DNA of 39,511 bases, from assembly GCA_049602155.1 (NCBI GenBank), contig JBMYRH010000041.1:1-39511 (forward strand), read 5' to 3'. Positions 31,967-39,511 of this stretch are shown here, piece after piece. The notes beneath the pieces are model-generated. The model was not told the origin of the DNA and did no database searches. It worked only from the letters and a program-made list of their open reading frames with translations. This stretch comes from JBMYRH01 sp049602155. GTDB taxonomy: Bacteria; Myxococcota_A; UBA9042; PHBI01; JBMYRH01. Made by a program: the position numbers and the translations under genes. Each line of letters begins with the position of its first letter. Position 1 is the first letter of the stretch.

Positions 31967-33649
31967 ATGCGTGCATTGTGTCTTGCTTTCAGTCTGACGT
32001 TCATATTCAGCGTTGGGGCCAGCCTATCCAGCTGCGCGACGGTTGATCCCGAGGGGCTCGGTGAGAATGCTGAGGCCGAGGCCGATGCAGCCCTGCAGCA
32101 AGCGAATTTTGGCGAAGGTGCGGAAGCCGATAGCCATGCGCAAACGCCACCCCTAGGCGGGGGCGACGACGCGTCCGAAGATGGGATCGGTGGCGGTCCG
32201 CAAGTAGACGGTGCAGAAGGCGATGAAGCGCAGCCAGATACCGAGGGAGAGGTCCCCGTGGACGACGCAGGGGCATCGGACGACGGCCCCAACCCCACTC
32301 CCTCGACCTGTGTGACCGCAGGGGCTCAGTGCGACGATGGAGACTGCTGCACGCAGGACGATCTGTGCGTCGTTTGCGAAGGCGGTGACTGCGCAGCGGG
32401 AGAGCTGGTCTGCGCCGGGACGCCTGAGACATGCGATGATCTTCAGCCCTGCACGGACGACGTCTGCTTTTGTGACGGTGGGATGCCGCTCTGCGCCAAC
32501 GAGGCTGTCGAGGACGGCACAGCCTGTGATTACAGCCCCAACGACTGCACGACGGGAGACAGCTGCGCGTCAGGTCAGTGCATCCTCAGCCCGCCGCTCG
32601 ACCTTGATGATGAGAACCCCTGCACGGAGGACACCTGCGACAAAGGTGAGGTCGTGCACACTTTCTTGCTGACCGGCCAGTGCGACGACGGCGATGAGTG
32701 CACCCTTGATGACCATTGTGAGCTTGGCCTGTGTGTGGGCGGTGGGATGGTCGAGTGCGTGGCCGGTGAGTGTGAGAGCTCCGCGTACTGCATGACCGGA
32801 CAGGGGTGCGTAGGGGTTGTGCTCCCGGTGGGCGCGGCGTGCGATGATGACAATGTCTGCACAGACGATGAGGCCTGCACGGCCGAGCAGACCTGTGAGT
32901 CGGACAGCGTCCTCGATTGTGACGATGGGAACGCCTGCACGTCGGACAGCTGCGACCCCGAGACCGGGGCCTGCGTGAACGCGCCGTCCGATGCCCTCGA
33001 CGGGTCGCTATGCGATGCTGACGCGTCGTGTACCGGTCAGGGGCTCTGCTCCGAGGGGGTCTGTGTCCCGATGGATGGCGGAGACTGTGAGGACGGCAAC
33101 CCGTGCACGGACAACTGGTGCGATCCTGAGCTGGGGTGCCAGGCGACGCTGAACTCGAACCCTTGTAACGACGGTGACATCGAGACCTGCGACGACGTGT
33201 GTCACGACGGTCAATGCGTGGGCAGCGAGTGTGAGCCTGTGGAGCCGCCTCCCGGTGGTGGCGATACGTGTCAGGATCCGATTCACCTCGGTGATGGCGG
33301 GACCCTTGAGGTCGATCTCTGTGACTACAATAAAGATTACGCCTATGGGTGGTGTGGGATGCAGGGGCCCGAGCTCATCTTCACGCTCAACGTGAACTAC
33401 AGCCAAGGGCAGCTCCAGATGAGCACGGAGGGCTCTTTTGAGGGCATCCTCGTCAACTACAGGTGGCAGACCCTAGACCAGTGCGAGTCGGCAGCGAGCT
33501 ACTCGGTGAACGGCTTCTGTTATAACGGCCCTGCGGGGATTGGCTGGGGTGGTTATAACCCGGATGACGTCCTCTACTTCGCCGTGGGGAGCTTCACCGG
33601 TGAATGTGGCCCTGTGGTGATCACCGCCACGACTGTACCGACGGGCTGA
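31967..33649 (+). CDS. Cys-rich repeat lipoprotein with C-terminal beta domain
   Basis: GGAG lies ahead of ATG 31967; 560 residues. A lipoprotein signal (VGASLSSC, Cys23) and a Glu/Asp/Gly-rich linker to about 115 come first. About nine Cys-rich modules of pattern CDDGN.CT.D.CD...G.C follow (about 115-425), the same style as the selenoprotein at the window start, though not the same repeat sequence. The last about 130 residues form a beta-rich domain with two disulphide-like pairs (LCDYNKDYAYGWCG, QCESAASYSVNGFCYNG) resembling pre-peptidase C-terminal (PPC)-like modules. No catalytic motif is visible. A surface adhesion or scaffold role is inferred. Confidence 0.8.
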   Translation: MRALCLAFSLTFIFSVGASLSSCATVDPEGLGENAEAEADAALQQANFGEGAEADSHAQTPPLGGGDDASEDGIGGGPQVDGAEGDEAQPDTEGEVPVDDAGASDDGPNPTPSTCVTAGAQCDDGDCCTQDDLCVVCEGGDCAAGELVCAGTPETCDDLQPCTDDVCFCDGGMPLCANEAVEDGTACDYSPNDCTTGDSCASGQCILSPPLDLDDENPCTEDTCDKGEVVHTFLLTGQCDDGDECTLDDHCELGLCVGGGMVECVAGECESSAYCMTGQGCVGVVLPVGAACDDDNVCTDDEACTAEQTCESDSVLDCDDGNACTSDSCDPETGACVNAPSDALDGSLCDADASCTGQGLCSEGVCVPMDGGDCEDGNPCTDNWCDPELGCQATLNSNPCNDGDIETCDDVCHDGQCVGSECEPVEPPPGGGDTCQDPIHLGDGGTLEVDLCDYNKDYAYGWCGMQGPELIFTLNVNYSQGQLQMSTEGSFEGILVNYRWQTLDQCESAASYSVNGFCYNGPAGIGWGGYNPDDVLYFAVGSFTGECGPVVITATTVPTG

Positions 33650-33731
33650 GCCTCTTGCAGCGCCATCAGCTTAGAGATCTGCCGTCGAGATAAAGGGCGC
33701 CGCTTTGGCGCCAGGATAAGGAGAGAACACC

Positions 33732-35258
33732 ATGAGCCAGACGACGTTGCGAGCGCAGGTGGAGCGTTGCCTCCAGAGCATGGGAGTCGCCTTGAGCGAC
33801 TTCACCGCACCAACAGGGGTGACAAGCCATAGCCCCATTGACGGGAGCGTCTTGGGCACCGTCGCTGAGACGTCAATGGCGGACGCGGAGCGTGCGCTGC
33901 AGGAGACCACGCAGGCCTTTGAGTCCTGGCGGACGACCCCTGCGCCCGTGCGTGGCGAGCTCATGCGGCTCTTGGGCGAGGAGCTCCGCGCTCACAAAGA
34001 TGCCCTCGGCGAGCTGGTCAGCCTCGAGGTCGGCAAGATTCGCTCCGAGGGCCTCGGAGAGGTCCAGGAGATGATCGACATTTGCGACTTCGCTGTCGGT
34101 CTCTCACGCCAGCTCTACGGGAAGACCATCGCCAGCGAGCGCCCGGGGCACCGGATGATGGAGACCTGGCACCCCATGGGGACATGCGGCGTCATCACGG
34201 CCTTCAATTTCCCGGTCGCCGTGTGGGCTTGGAACGCGGCCCTGGCGATGACCTGCGGTAACCCCGTGCTTTGGAAGCCGTCTGAGAAGTCTCCCCTGAC
34301 CGCATTGGCCTGCCAGGCGCTCTTTGAGCGGGCCGTCGCGCGGCACGGTGAGGCCCCAGCGGGTCTCTTGAAGCTGCTCCAGGGGGGCGCGCAGCTCGGT
34401 GAGTTGCTGGCGCAGTCCTCACAGGTGGCGATCGTGAGCGCCACGGGTTCGACGCGCATGGGCCGTGCCGTGGCGCCTGTCGTCGCCGAGCGCTTTGGTC
34501 GGCTTATCTTGGAGCTCGGCGGCAACAACGCGATGCTCGTCGCTCCTTCAGCCGATCTCGACTTGGCGTTGCGCGCCATCTGCTTCTCTGCGGTCGGCAC
34601 GGCCGGGCAACGGTGCACCTCCTTGAGGCGCTTGATCGTCCACGAGAGCGTGGCCCCCGAGCTCATCGCGCGTGTCCGCCGGGCCTACGAGACGCTCCCT
34701 GTAGGGAACCCGCTTGAAGAGGGCACGCTGGTTGGGCCCCTCATCGACCAAGGGTCTGTGGACGCGATGCTTAAGGCCCTTGAGTCGGCGCAGAGCGAAG
34801 GCGGCACAGTCTCTGGTGGAGCGCGCGTTCAGCCGGCGGGATGTGAAGCAGGCCACTACGTGACGCCAGCGCTGGTTGAGATGCCGGCTCAGAGCGACAT
34901 CGTGCGGCACGAGACCTTCGCGCCGATCCTCTACGCCATGACCTACTCGGATTTGGACGAGGCCATCGCCCTGAACAACGGCGTACGGCAGGGCCTCTCA
35001 TCGTGTATTTTCACGACCGACTTGCGCGAAGCTGAGCGTTTCCTGGCTGCCTCGGGAAGTGATTGCGGCATCGCGAACGTCAACATCGGCCCAAGCGGCG
35101 CCGAGATTGGCGGCGCCTTCGGTGGTGAGAAAGAGACCGGCGGTGGGCGTGAGTCGGGCTCTGACGCGTGGAAGGGCTATATGCGCCGCGCGACCAACAC
35201 GGTGAACTACTCGACGGAGCTGCCGCTCGCCCAAGGCGTGCGATTCGATGTGGACTGA
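33732..35258 (+). CDS. amaB: ALDH7-type aldehyde dehydrogenase (alpha-aminoadipic semialdehyde dehydrogenase)
   Basis: The 508-residue protein has a strong RBS (AAGGAGAG) before ATG 33732. It is a full-length NAD(P)-dependent aldehyde dehydrogenase: WHPMGTCGVITAFNFPVAVWAWN, GNPVLWKPSEKSPLT, ELGGNNAML with catalytic Glu261, and GTAGQRCTSLRRL with nucleophile Cys295. The GGNNA variant and GTAGQRCT..RR are typical of ALDH7/antiquitin and piperideine-6-carboxylate dehydrogenases, which oxidise 2-aminoadipate 6-semialdehyde to 2-aminoadipate in lysine breakdown. The overlapping DUF1338 gene downstream supports this pathway. The symbol is by analogy to Pseudomonas AmaB; substrate is inferred. Confidence 0.88.
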   Translation: MSQTTLRAQVERCLQSMGVALSDFTAPTGVTSHSPIDGSVLGTVAETSMADAERALQETTQAFESWRTTPAPVRGELMRLLGEELRAHKDALGELVSLEVGKIRSEGLGEVQEMIDICDFAVGLSRQLYGKTIASERPGHRMMETWHPMGTCGVITAFNFPVAVWAWNAALAMTCGNPVLWKPSEKSPLTALACQALFERAVARHGEAPAGLLKLLQGGAQLGELLAQSSQVAIVSATGSTRMGRAVAPVVAERFGRLILELGGNNAMLVAPSADLDLALRAICFSAVGTAGQRCTSLRRLIVHESVAPELIARVRRAYETLPVGNPLEEGTLVGPLIDQGSVDAMLKALESAQSEGGTVSGGARVQPAGCEAGHYVTPALVEMPAQSDIVRHETFAPILYAMTYSDLDEAIALNNGVRQGLSSCIFTTDLREAERFLAASGSDCGIANVNIGPSGAEIGGAFGGEKETGGGRESGSDAWKGYMRRATNTVNYSTELPLAQGVRFDVD

Positions 35259-36285
35259 GGCGATGTCCACGACGAGCGCCCTAAGATGTCTCCTCGACCA
35301 CTCACTCGGGGGGCACGCCGATGCGATGTGTCGCCGGGTCCACCTAGCGCCTGACCTCTTGGCTCATACGGATGTCGATGCAATCCCACGAGGGGTCGTG
35401 GCGCAGGCTCTGAATGTTGTCTTGCTTGCCCGTTCGATGTCTGAGGTTCCGGACCTGGCGCGCTATACCGATGAGAAGCTTGGGGGGATGGAGCCCGGCC
35501 CAATCGTGCTCGACCACGGCGCCGTGCGCTCAGTGCGGCACGTGCAGACCGGTGCGTTGCCGTCTGGTCAGTCTGCCTTCAGTCGATTCTTGATACCCCT
35601 CGGCTATGAAGAGGCAGATGCGTATCCGTTGCCGGGGCTGCGCATGCTGGGTCATGGATGGCGACACCGAGATCACCCCCAAGAGATCGCGCAGTACTTC
35701 ATCTCTGAGCTGAATGCCGATGCCTTCTCTCCCGAGTTTCATGACGCGGTTCGGCGCGTCGTGGAGACCTCTGTCGACCCGCTTTCTGCGGCGTCGTTGG
35801 GTTCTCTTGCGGTGCTCTCGGAGACAGGCACCCTCGGGCTTGAGGCGGCTGTGAGCCTGGTGAGGAACCTCACGGCGTGCTTTGCCCGTCATCACGCCCC
35901 CCCGACCCTGGCGGATTACGAGCTCCTTTTAGGAGAGTCTGCAGAGATGGCCTGGATTGCGACGGAGGGGCACACGTTTAATCACGCGACTGATCGCGTC
36001 GCGGATGTAGACCAGGTCGCGGAGACCCAGCGCCGCCTTGGGAGGCGGATCAAGGCCACGGTCGAGGTGAGCACTGCGGGCACTGTGCGTCAGACAGCTT
36101 TCGAAGCGGTCACGGTCTGGCGACCCTTCCGTGATGCGGCGGGGGCCATGGTGCAGCGCCCTGTGCCGGGCTCATTCTTCGAGATGATCAGCCGCGGGAC
36201 ACACCCCGATGGCGGCGGCCTCGATTTGCGCTTCGATGCCTCGAACGCGCAGGGGATCTTCGCGATGACTCGGGGGCGTGAGTAG
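35248..36285 (+). CDS. hglS: DUF1338 protein, 2-oxoadipate dioxygenase/decarboxylase-like
   Basis: The 345-residue protein starts at ATG 35248, overlapping the ALDH gene by 11 bp; ATG 35263 is an alternative. DUF1338 signatures are present: YFISELNADAFSPEF, EGHTFNHATDRVADVD with the conserved His242/His246, VEVSTAGTVRQTAFEA and VPGSFFEMISRG. Characterised members (HglS of Pseudomonas, YdcJ) are Fe(II)-dependent and convert 2-oxoadipate to 2-hydroxyglutarate in lysine catabolism. Adjacent ALDH7 would supply 2-aminoadipate upstream of that step; the aminotransferase linking them is not in the window. Cytoplasmic, no signal. Both stops of the convergent pair with the SRPBCC gene lie in a 14-bp palindrome. 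Symbol by homology. Confidence 0.85.
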   Translation: MWTEAMSTTSALRCLLDHSLGGHADAMCRRVHLAPDLLAHTDVDAIPRGVVAQALNVVLLARSMSEVPDLARYTDEKLGGMEPGPIVLDHGAVRSVRHVQTGALPSGQSAFSRFLIPLGYEEADAYPLPGLRMLGHGWRHRDHPQEIAQYFISELNADAFSPEFHDAVRRVVETSVDPLSAASLGSLAVLSETGTLGLEAAVSLVRNLTACFARHHAPPTLADYELLLGESAEMAWIATEGHTFNHATDRVADVDQVAETQRRLGRRIKATVEVSTAGTVRQTAFEAVTVWRPFRDAAGAMVQRPVPGSFFEMISRGTHPDGGGLDLRFDASNAQGIFAMTRGRE

Positions 36286-36295
36286 ACCGGTCTAC
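36282..36295. repeat. Perfect 14-bp palindrome over two convergent stop codons
   Basis: GTAGACCGGTCTAC contains the TAG stop of the DUF1338 gene (36283-36285) and the TAG stop of the minus-strand SRPBCC gene (36292-36294). There is no loop and no T-run, so it is not a standard terminator. Confidence 0.7.
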
Positions 36296-36777
36296 GCGGC
36301 GTTGCCGAAGCGGCTCCGCATCTCGCTCTGCCGGTAGGTGAAGATCGCCTCGACGTCGCGACCGACGAACAAGCTCTGAATAAGCCGTCCGCCGAAGACC
36401 CGGTAGAGCACGGTGTCTCGACAACGTGTCCCCTCGCCCTCGGTCTCGAAGCGATGGGTATGGTGCCAAAGGGTGTAAGGGCCCTTGAGCTGGGTGTCGA
36501 CGAAGCCATGAGGCGGATCCCATTCGGTGATCTCCGTGCGCCATCGGAGAGGGATGCCGTGCACGCGTAGCCGGTAGTCGATGAGCGCACCCGGAAACAT
36601 CGCGATCGGAGCCGGTGTGAGCACCTTGAACTCAAGGAGGTCGGGCGTTAATGCCTCGAGGTTGTGCGCGTTCGAGAAGAACTCAAACACCTCGTCGATC
36701 GGGCTCGGGACCCATTGGTCTGCAGTGAGGCAGAACGTGCCATCAGGTCTCCGCGTGTGATGAATCGAGTCGTCCAA
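36292..36777 (-). CDS. SRPBCC (START/Bet v1-like) family protein, TTG start
   Basis: TTG 36777 with AAGGAG five bases upstream fixes the start and gives 161 residues; the longer TTG frame from 36831 has no RBS. Typical SRPBCC pattern: an early TADQWVPSPIDEVFEFFSNAHNLEALTPDLLEFKVL, PGALIDYRLRVHGIPLRWRTEI, and a late DTVLYRVFGG..IQSLFVGRDVEAIFTYRQ helix. The fold makes a hydrophobic cavity for lipid-like ligands; these are often called cyclase/dehydrase or ligand-binding proteins. Ligand unknown. No signal peptide. The T-rich regulatory region lies directly upstream on this strand as well, so it may serve both this gene and the fasciclin gene. Confidence 0.85.
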   Translation of the reverse strand: MDDSIHHTRRPDGTFCLTADQWVPSPIDEVFEFFSNAHNLEALTPDLLEFKVLTPAPIAMFPGALIDYRLRVHGIPLRWRTEITEWDPPHGFVDTQLKGPYTLWHHTHRFETEGEGTRCRDTVLYRVFGGRLIQSLFVGRDVEAIFTYRQSEMRSRFGNAA

Positions 36778-36839
36778 AGAGGCTCCTTGCCTGCACAGAG
36801 AGCGACCACGTTTGATCGCCTCAGAGACCAAAGATTAGC

Positions 36840-37051
36840 ACTTGGTTGTTCAGCTTTGAACATGTTTTTTGCGAAAACCTGTTCGATGCTTGTTCATTTA
36901 TTTTGTTTTGTAATTAAACGTTTTTTTATCACCGGCGCGGCTTTTTCTGTTCATTATTTTTTCAAACCGAATCGTTTTTGTTGGAAATATTTGTTCACGC
37001 TCGCTACGGTCGTGGCGTGAATGTTCGCGGCCGACATGGAGGTATGGCGCG
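36840..37051 (+). promoter_or_regulatory. T-rich regulatory region with TGTTCA boxes
   Basis: A sharp AT island (about 36860-37000) lies in otherwise GC-rich DNA, upstream of both the fasciclin gene and the divergent SRPBCC gene. T-tracts of 5-7 bases at about 36865, 36921, 36942, 36957 and 36975 suggest intrinsic curvature or a UP-like element. TGTTCA occurs at 36847, 36891, 36949 and 36992, its complement TGAACA at 36857, and TGTTCG at 36880. TGTTCA-GCTT-TGAACA (36847-36862) is a perfect two-armed palindrome. A regulator binding TGTTCA half-sites is plausible. No protein partner is identified. Confidence 0.55.
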
Positions 37052-39511
37052 ATGATTGGAAGTACGAAGTGGATGCGTGGAGCGAGTGCCCTTGCTCTGG
37101 TATCGATGTTGATGTGTCAGTCACTCGCTTGCTCGTCGGGAGACGACGTCGGGGGAGATACGCCCGAGACGCCGGTTGCCACGAACAACCTTTACGAACT
37201 GGTGAGCTCCTTGCCGTCGCTGTCGACCTTGAAAGAGGCGATCGACACGGCGGAATTGGCAGATACGCTCAGGGCCGACGGTGCGATGACTTTGTTCGCC
37301 CCGCCGAACGACGCGTTCGATGCGCTCCCTGAGGGCGCGTTGGCGGAGATTCTCGGGGACCGCGCACAGCTCGAGGCGCTGTTGACGGGTCACCTGGCCG
37401 ACACGCGCCAGCTGAGCATGGAGCTTGCGCAGCTGACCAGCATCACGATGCTGAACGCCGCGACGTACGAGCTTAAGGTCGACGGCGACGACCTCCTGGT
37501 CGACAACGTCCGCGTCCGCGGCCCGGACGTGGAGGCCACCAACGGCGTCCTTCACATCATGGAGGGCATCTTGGGCCAGGCCACCCCTGCCGCGCCCGTG
37601 TGCGGTGACGGGAGCTGCGATGGTAGCGAAGTATGCCCTGAGGATTGCGACGAGACTGACCCCGTCTCTGAATGTGGTGACGGCGTCTGTGACGACGGCG
37701 AAGACTGCATCGAAGACTGCGAAGTCCCAGGCCCCGAGTGCGGCGACGGGACCTGCGACATGGGCGAAGACTGCCCTGCGGATTGCGATGCACCGCTCGG
37801 GAACATCATCGAGGTCGCTGAGGGAGCCGGCATCTTCACGACGCTCCTCGCCGCCGTCGATGCGGCGGGCCTCACCGAGACGCTCGCGACCGGCGGGCCA
37901 TTCACCGTGTTTGCGCCGACCGATGAAGCCTTCGCAGCCCTGCCCGAGGGCACGGTCGAGGCGCTCTTGGCCGACATCCCGATGCTGACCCAGATCCTCC
38001 AATATCACGTCGCAGACTCGGCGCTCCTGAGTGACGAGCTGCTCCTGCTTGAGAGCCTCGCTACCCTGCTCGGGGAGGACATCAGCATCACGCTGACCCC
38101 AGCGGGCCTCGTGCTCAACGACACGGCACTCATCACGAGCGCCGACGTGATGGCCTCCAACGGAGTGATCCACGTGCTCGACGCGGTGTTGCTCCCGCCC
38201 TCCGACCCTGGCTCGGTGTGCGGCGACGGCGTGTGTGACGACGGGGAAGAGTGCCCTGAGGACTGCGACGCGCCGCTGGGCAACATCATCGAGGTGGCGA
38301 CCGCAGCCGGCAACTTCACGACTCTCTTGGCCGCGGTCGACGCTGCCAGCCTGACGGAGACGCTCGCGACGGGTGGCCCCTTCACCGTGCTCGCTCCGAC
38401 TGACGATGCGTTCGACTTGCTCCCCGAGGGGCTCGTCGCCGAGCTACTACAGGACATCCCCGCCCTGACAGACATCCTGCTGTATCACGTCATCGATGGC
38501 GCGGCGCCGGCCTCCGTCGTCGTGACCCTGGACAGCGCAACGACGCTGCTCGGCAAAGATGTCACCATCACGGTCACCGATGAGGGCGTCTTCCTCAACG
38601 ACACCGTGAAGGTGAGCGCGACGGACGTCATGGCCTCCAACGGAGTGATCCACGTGATCGACGCGGTGCTCTTGCCGCCGTCGGACCCAGGCCCCGTCTG
38701 TGGTGATGACACCTGTGATGATGGTGAGACGAGCGACACGTGCCCCGCAGACTGCGATGCGCCGCTTGGCAACATCATCGAGGTCGCTGAGGGAGCCGGG
38801 GTCTTCACGACCCTCCTGGCCGCGGTCGAAGCTGCCAGCCTGACGGAGACGCTTGCGACGGGTGGCCCCTTCACCGTGCTGGCTCCGACTGACGATGCGT
38901 TCGGCTTGCTCCCCGAGGGGCTCGTCGCCGGGCTACTTCAGGACATCCCCGCCCTGACTGACATCCTTCTCTACCACGTGGTCGACGGCATCGTGCCCGC
39001 CGACGTAGTCGTGACGCTCCCGAGCGCGACGACGCTCCTCGGCAAAGACGTGACGATCACGGTGACCGACGATGGCGTCTTCCTCAACGACACCGTGAAG
39101 GTGAGCGCGACGGACGTCATGGCCTCCAACGGAGTGATCCACGTGATCGACGCGGTGCTCTTGCCGCCGTCGGACCCAGGCCCCGTCTGTGGCGACGATG
39201 TCTGCGACCCTGCTGAGGACTGCCCCGAGGACTGCGATGCACCCCTTGGCAACATCATCGAGGTCGCTGAAGGTGCAGGCATCTTCACGACGCTCTTGGC
39301 CGCTGTCGACGCTGCTGGCTTGACGGAGACACTCGCGACGGGTGGCCCCTTTACCGTGTTCGCACCGACTGACGACGCGTTCGGCTTGCTCCCCGAGGGC
39401 GTGGTCTCCGGTCTCCTCGCGGACATCCCTGCCCTGACTGACATCCTGCTCTACCACGTGGTCGACGGCATCGTGCCCGCCGAGGTGGTCGTGACGCTCC
39501 CGAGCGCGACG
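37052..39511 (+). CDS. Fasciclin (FAS1) repeat lipoprotein, 3' partial
   Basis: ATG 37052 has GGAGG nine bases upstream; the frame runs open for 820 codons to the window end. A lipoprotein signal (MLMCQSLAC, Cys27) is followed by FAS1 domain 1 (about 45-170; LFAPPNDAFDALPEG, TNGVLHIMEGIL), which is the most diverged. Then three CGDG.CD.GE.C.EDC modules form a Cys-rich stalk. FAS1 domains 2-5 start at 37787, 38267, 38756 and 39236 (DAPLGNIIEV), each with FTV(F/L)APTD.AF..LPEG and SNGVIHV(L/I)DAVLLPP, separated by single Cys-rich modules. The window cuts domain 5. FAS1 repeats mediate cell adhesion; an outer-surface adhesion or matrix role is likely here. Confidence 0.9.
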   Translation, partial: MIGSTKWMRGASALALVSMLMCQSLACSSGDDVGGDTPETPVATNNLYELVSSLPSLSTLKEAIDTAELADTLRADGAMTLFAPPNDAFDALPEGALAEILGDRAQLEALLTGHLADTRQLSMELAQLTSITMLNAATYELKVDGDDLLVDNVRVRGPDVEATNGVLHIMEGILGQATPAAPVCGDGSCDGSEVCPEDCDETDPVSECGDGVCDDGEDCIEDCEVPGPECGDGTCDMGEDCPADCDAPLGNIIEVAEGAGIFTTLLAAVDAAGLTETLATGGPFTVFAPTDEAFAALPEGTVEALLADIPMLTQILQYHVADSALLSDELLLLESLATLLGEDISITLTPAGLVLNDTALITSADVMASNGVIHVLDAVLLPPSDPGSVCGDGVCDDGEECPEDCDAPLGNIIEVATAAGNFTTLLAAVDAASLTETLATGGPFTVLAPTDDAFDLLPEGLVAELLQDIPALTDILLYHVIDGAAPASVVVTLDSATTLLGKDVTITVTDEGVFLNDTVKVSATDVMASNGVIHVIDAVLLPPSDPGPVCGDDTCDDGETSDTCPADCDAPLGNIIEVAEGAGVFTTLLAAVEAASLTETLATGGPFTVLAPTDDAFGLLPEGLVAGLLQDIPALTDILLYHVVDGIVPADVVVTLPSATTLLGKDVTITVTDDGVFLNDTVKVSATDVMASNGVIHVIDAVLLPPSDPGPVCGDDVCDPAEDCPEDCDAPLGNIIEVAEGAGIFTTLLAAVDAAGLTETLATGGPFTVFAPTDDAFGLLPEGVVSGLLADIPALTDILLYHVVDGIVPAEVVVTLPSAT
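37787..39511 (+). repeat. Tandem FAS1 repeat units, 480-489 bp
   Basis: Units begin at 37787, 38267, 38756 and 39236 (periods of 480, 489 and 480 bp). Stretches of more than 100 bp look identical between the ends of units 2 and 3 (about 38586-38703 and 39075-39192), a sign of recent duplication or gene conversion. The array continues past the window. Confidence 0.85.

Noticed and set aside
36861..37020. 52-codon hydrophobic frame in the T-rich island (MFFAKTCSML...)
   Set aside because: No RBS; Phe/Leu richness is explained by the T-tracts; the region is better read as a promoter.
37121..38173. Long antisense frame across the fasciclin gene
   Set aside because: The + strand frame has a clear RBS, a lipoprotein signal and FAS1 repeats; the antisense frame has none.

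Overview
The window is GC-rich, densely coded DNA from what looks like a predatory or surface-complex deltaproteobacterial lineage (Myxococcota or Bradymonadota are the best guesses). The basis is gene content: many secreted lipoproteins with acidic low-complexity linkers, Cys-rich repeat proteins, MopE-type repeats, DUF1592/DUF1552 gene pairs, a NERD-domain kinase and one MYXO-CTERM-like sorting tail. No rRNA, tRNA, CRISPR array or intact insertion sequence was seen.

Layout. 1-1790: 3' part of a Cys-rich/LamG protein whose reading frame continues through an in-frame UGA into a domain resembling the N-terminal domain of animal selenoprotein P; a hairpin fitting the bacterial SECIS model lies directly after the UGA, so this is called as one selenoprotein gene. 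1845-4313: lipoprotein of the six-hairpin glycosidase type. 4343-5023: TetR regulator, followed by an AT-rich inverted repeat and a lipoprotein with two LNR-like repeats and a C39-like peptidase domain (5234-6844). 6860-12307 (minus): a giant lipoprotein with 14 MopE-type and 13 thrombospondin-like repeats. 12461-13384: ChaN-like lipoprotein. 13385-15622: gene-poor stretch with one unusual small gene resembling a single sliding-clamp domain, a perfect 23-bp inverted repeat and scraps of coding sequence.

15623-19467 (minus): NERD-kinase translationally coupled to a GH92 mannosidase lipoprotein. 19586-22887 and 27280-30824: two separate DUF1592-type c-haem lipoprotein/DUF1552 Tat-protein pairs, each joined by an ATGA overlap. 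Between them sit a hypothetical gene, a CBS-pair protein, a sorting-tail protein and a copper type II monooxygenase fused to a c-type haem motif. This region reads as an exported redox cluster.

30980-31843: HAD-like phosphatase. 31967-33649: another Cys-rich lipoprotein. 33732-36285: overlapping ALDH7 and DUF1338 genes, which fit lysine breakdown through 2-aminoadipate and 2-oxoadipate. 36292-36777 (minus): SRPBCC protein. 36840-37020: strikingly T-rich regulatory region with repeated TGTTCA boxes. 37052 to the window end: a fasciclin-repeat lipoprotein with recently duplicated modules, cut by the window edge.

Main point of interest: the selenoprotein P-like protein, which an annotation that treats UGA as stop would split into two genes.
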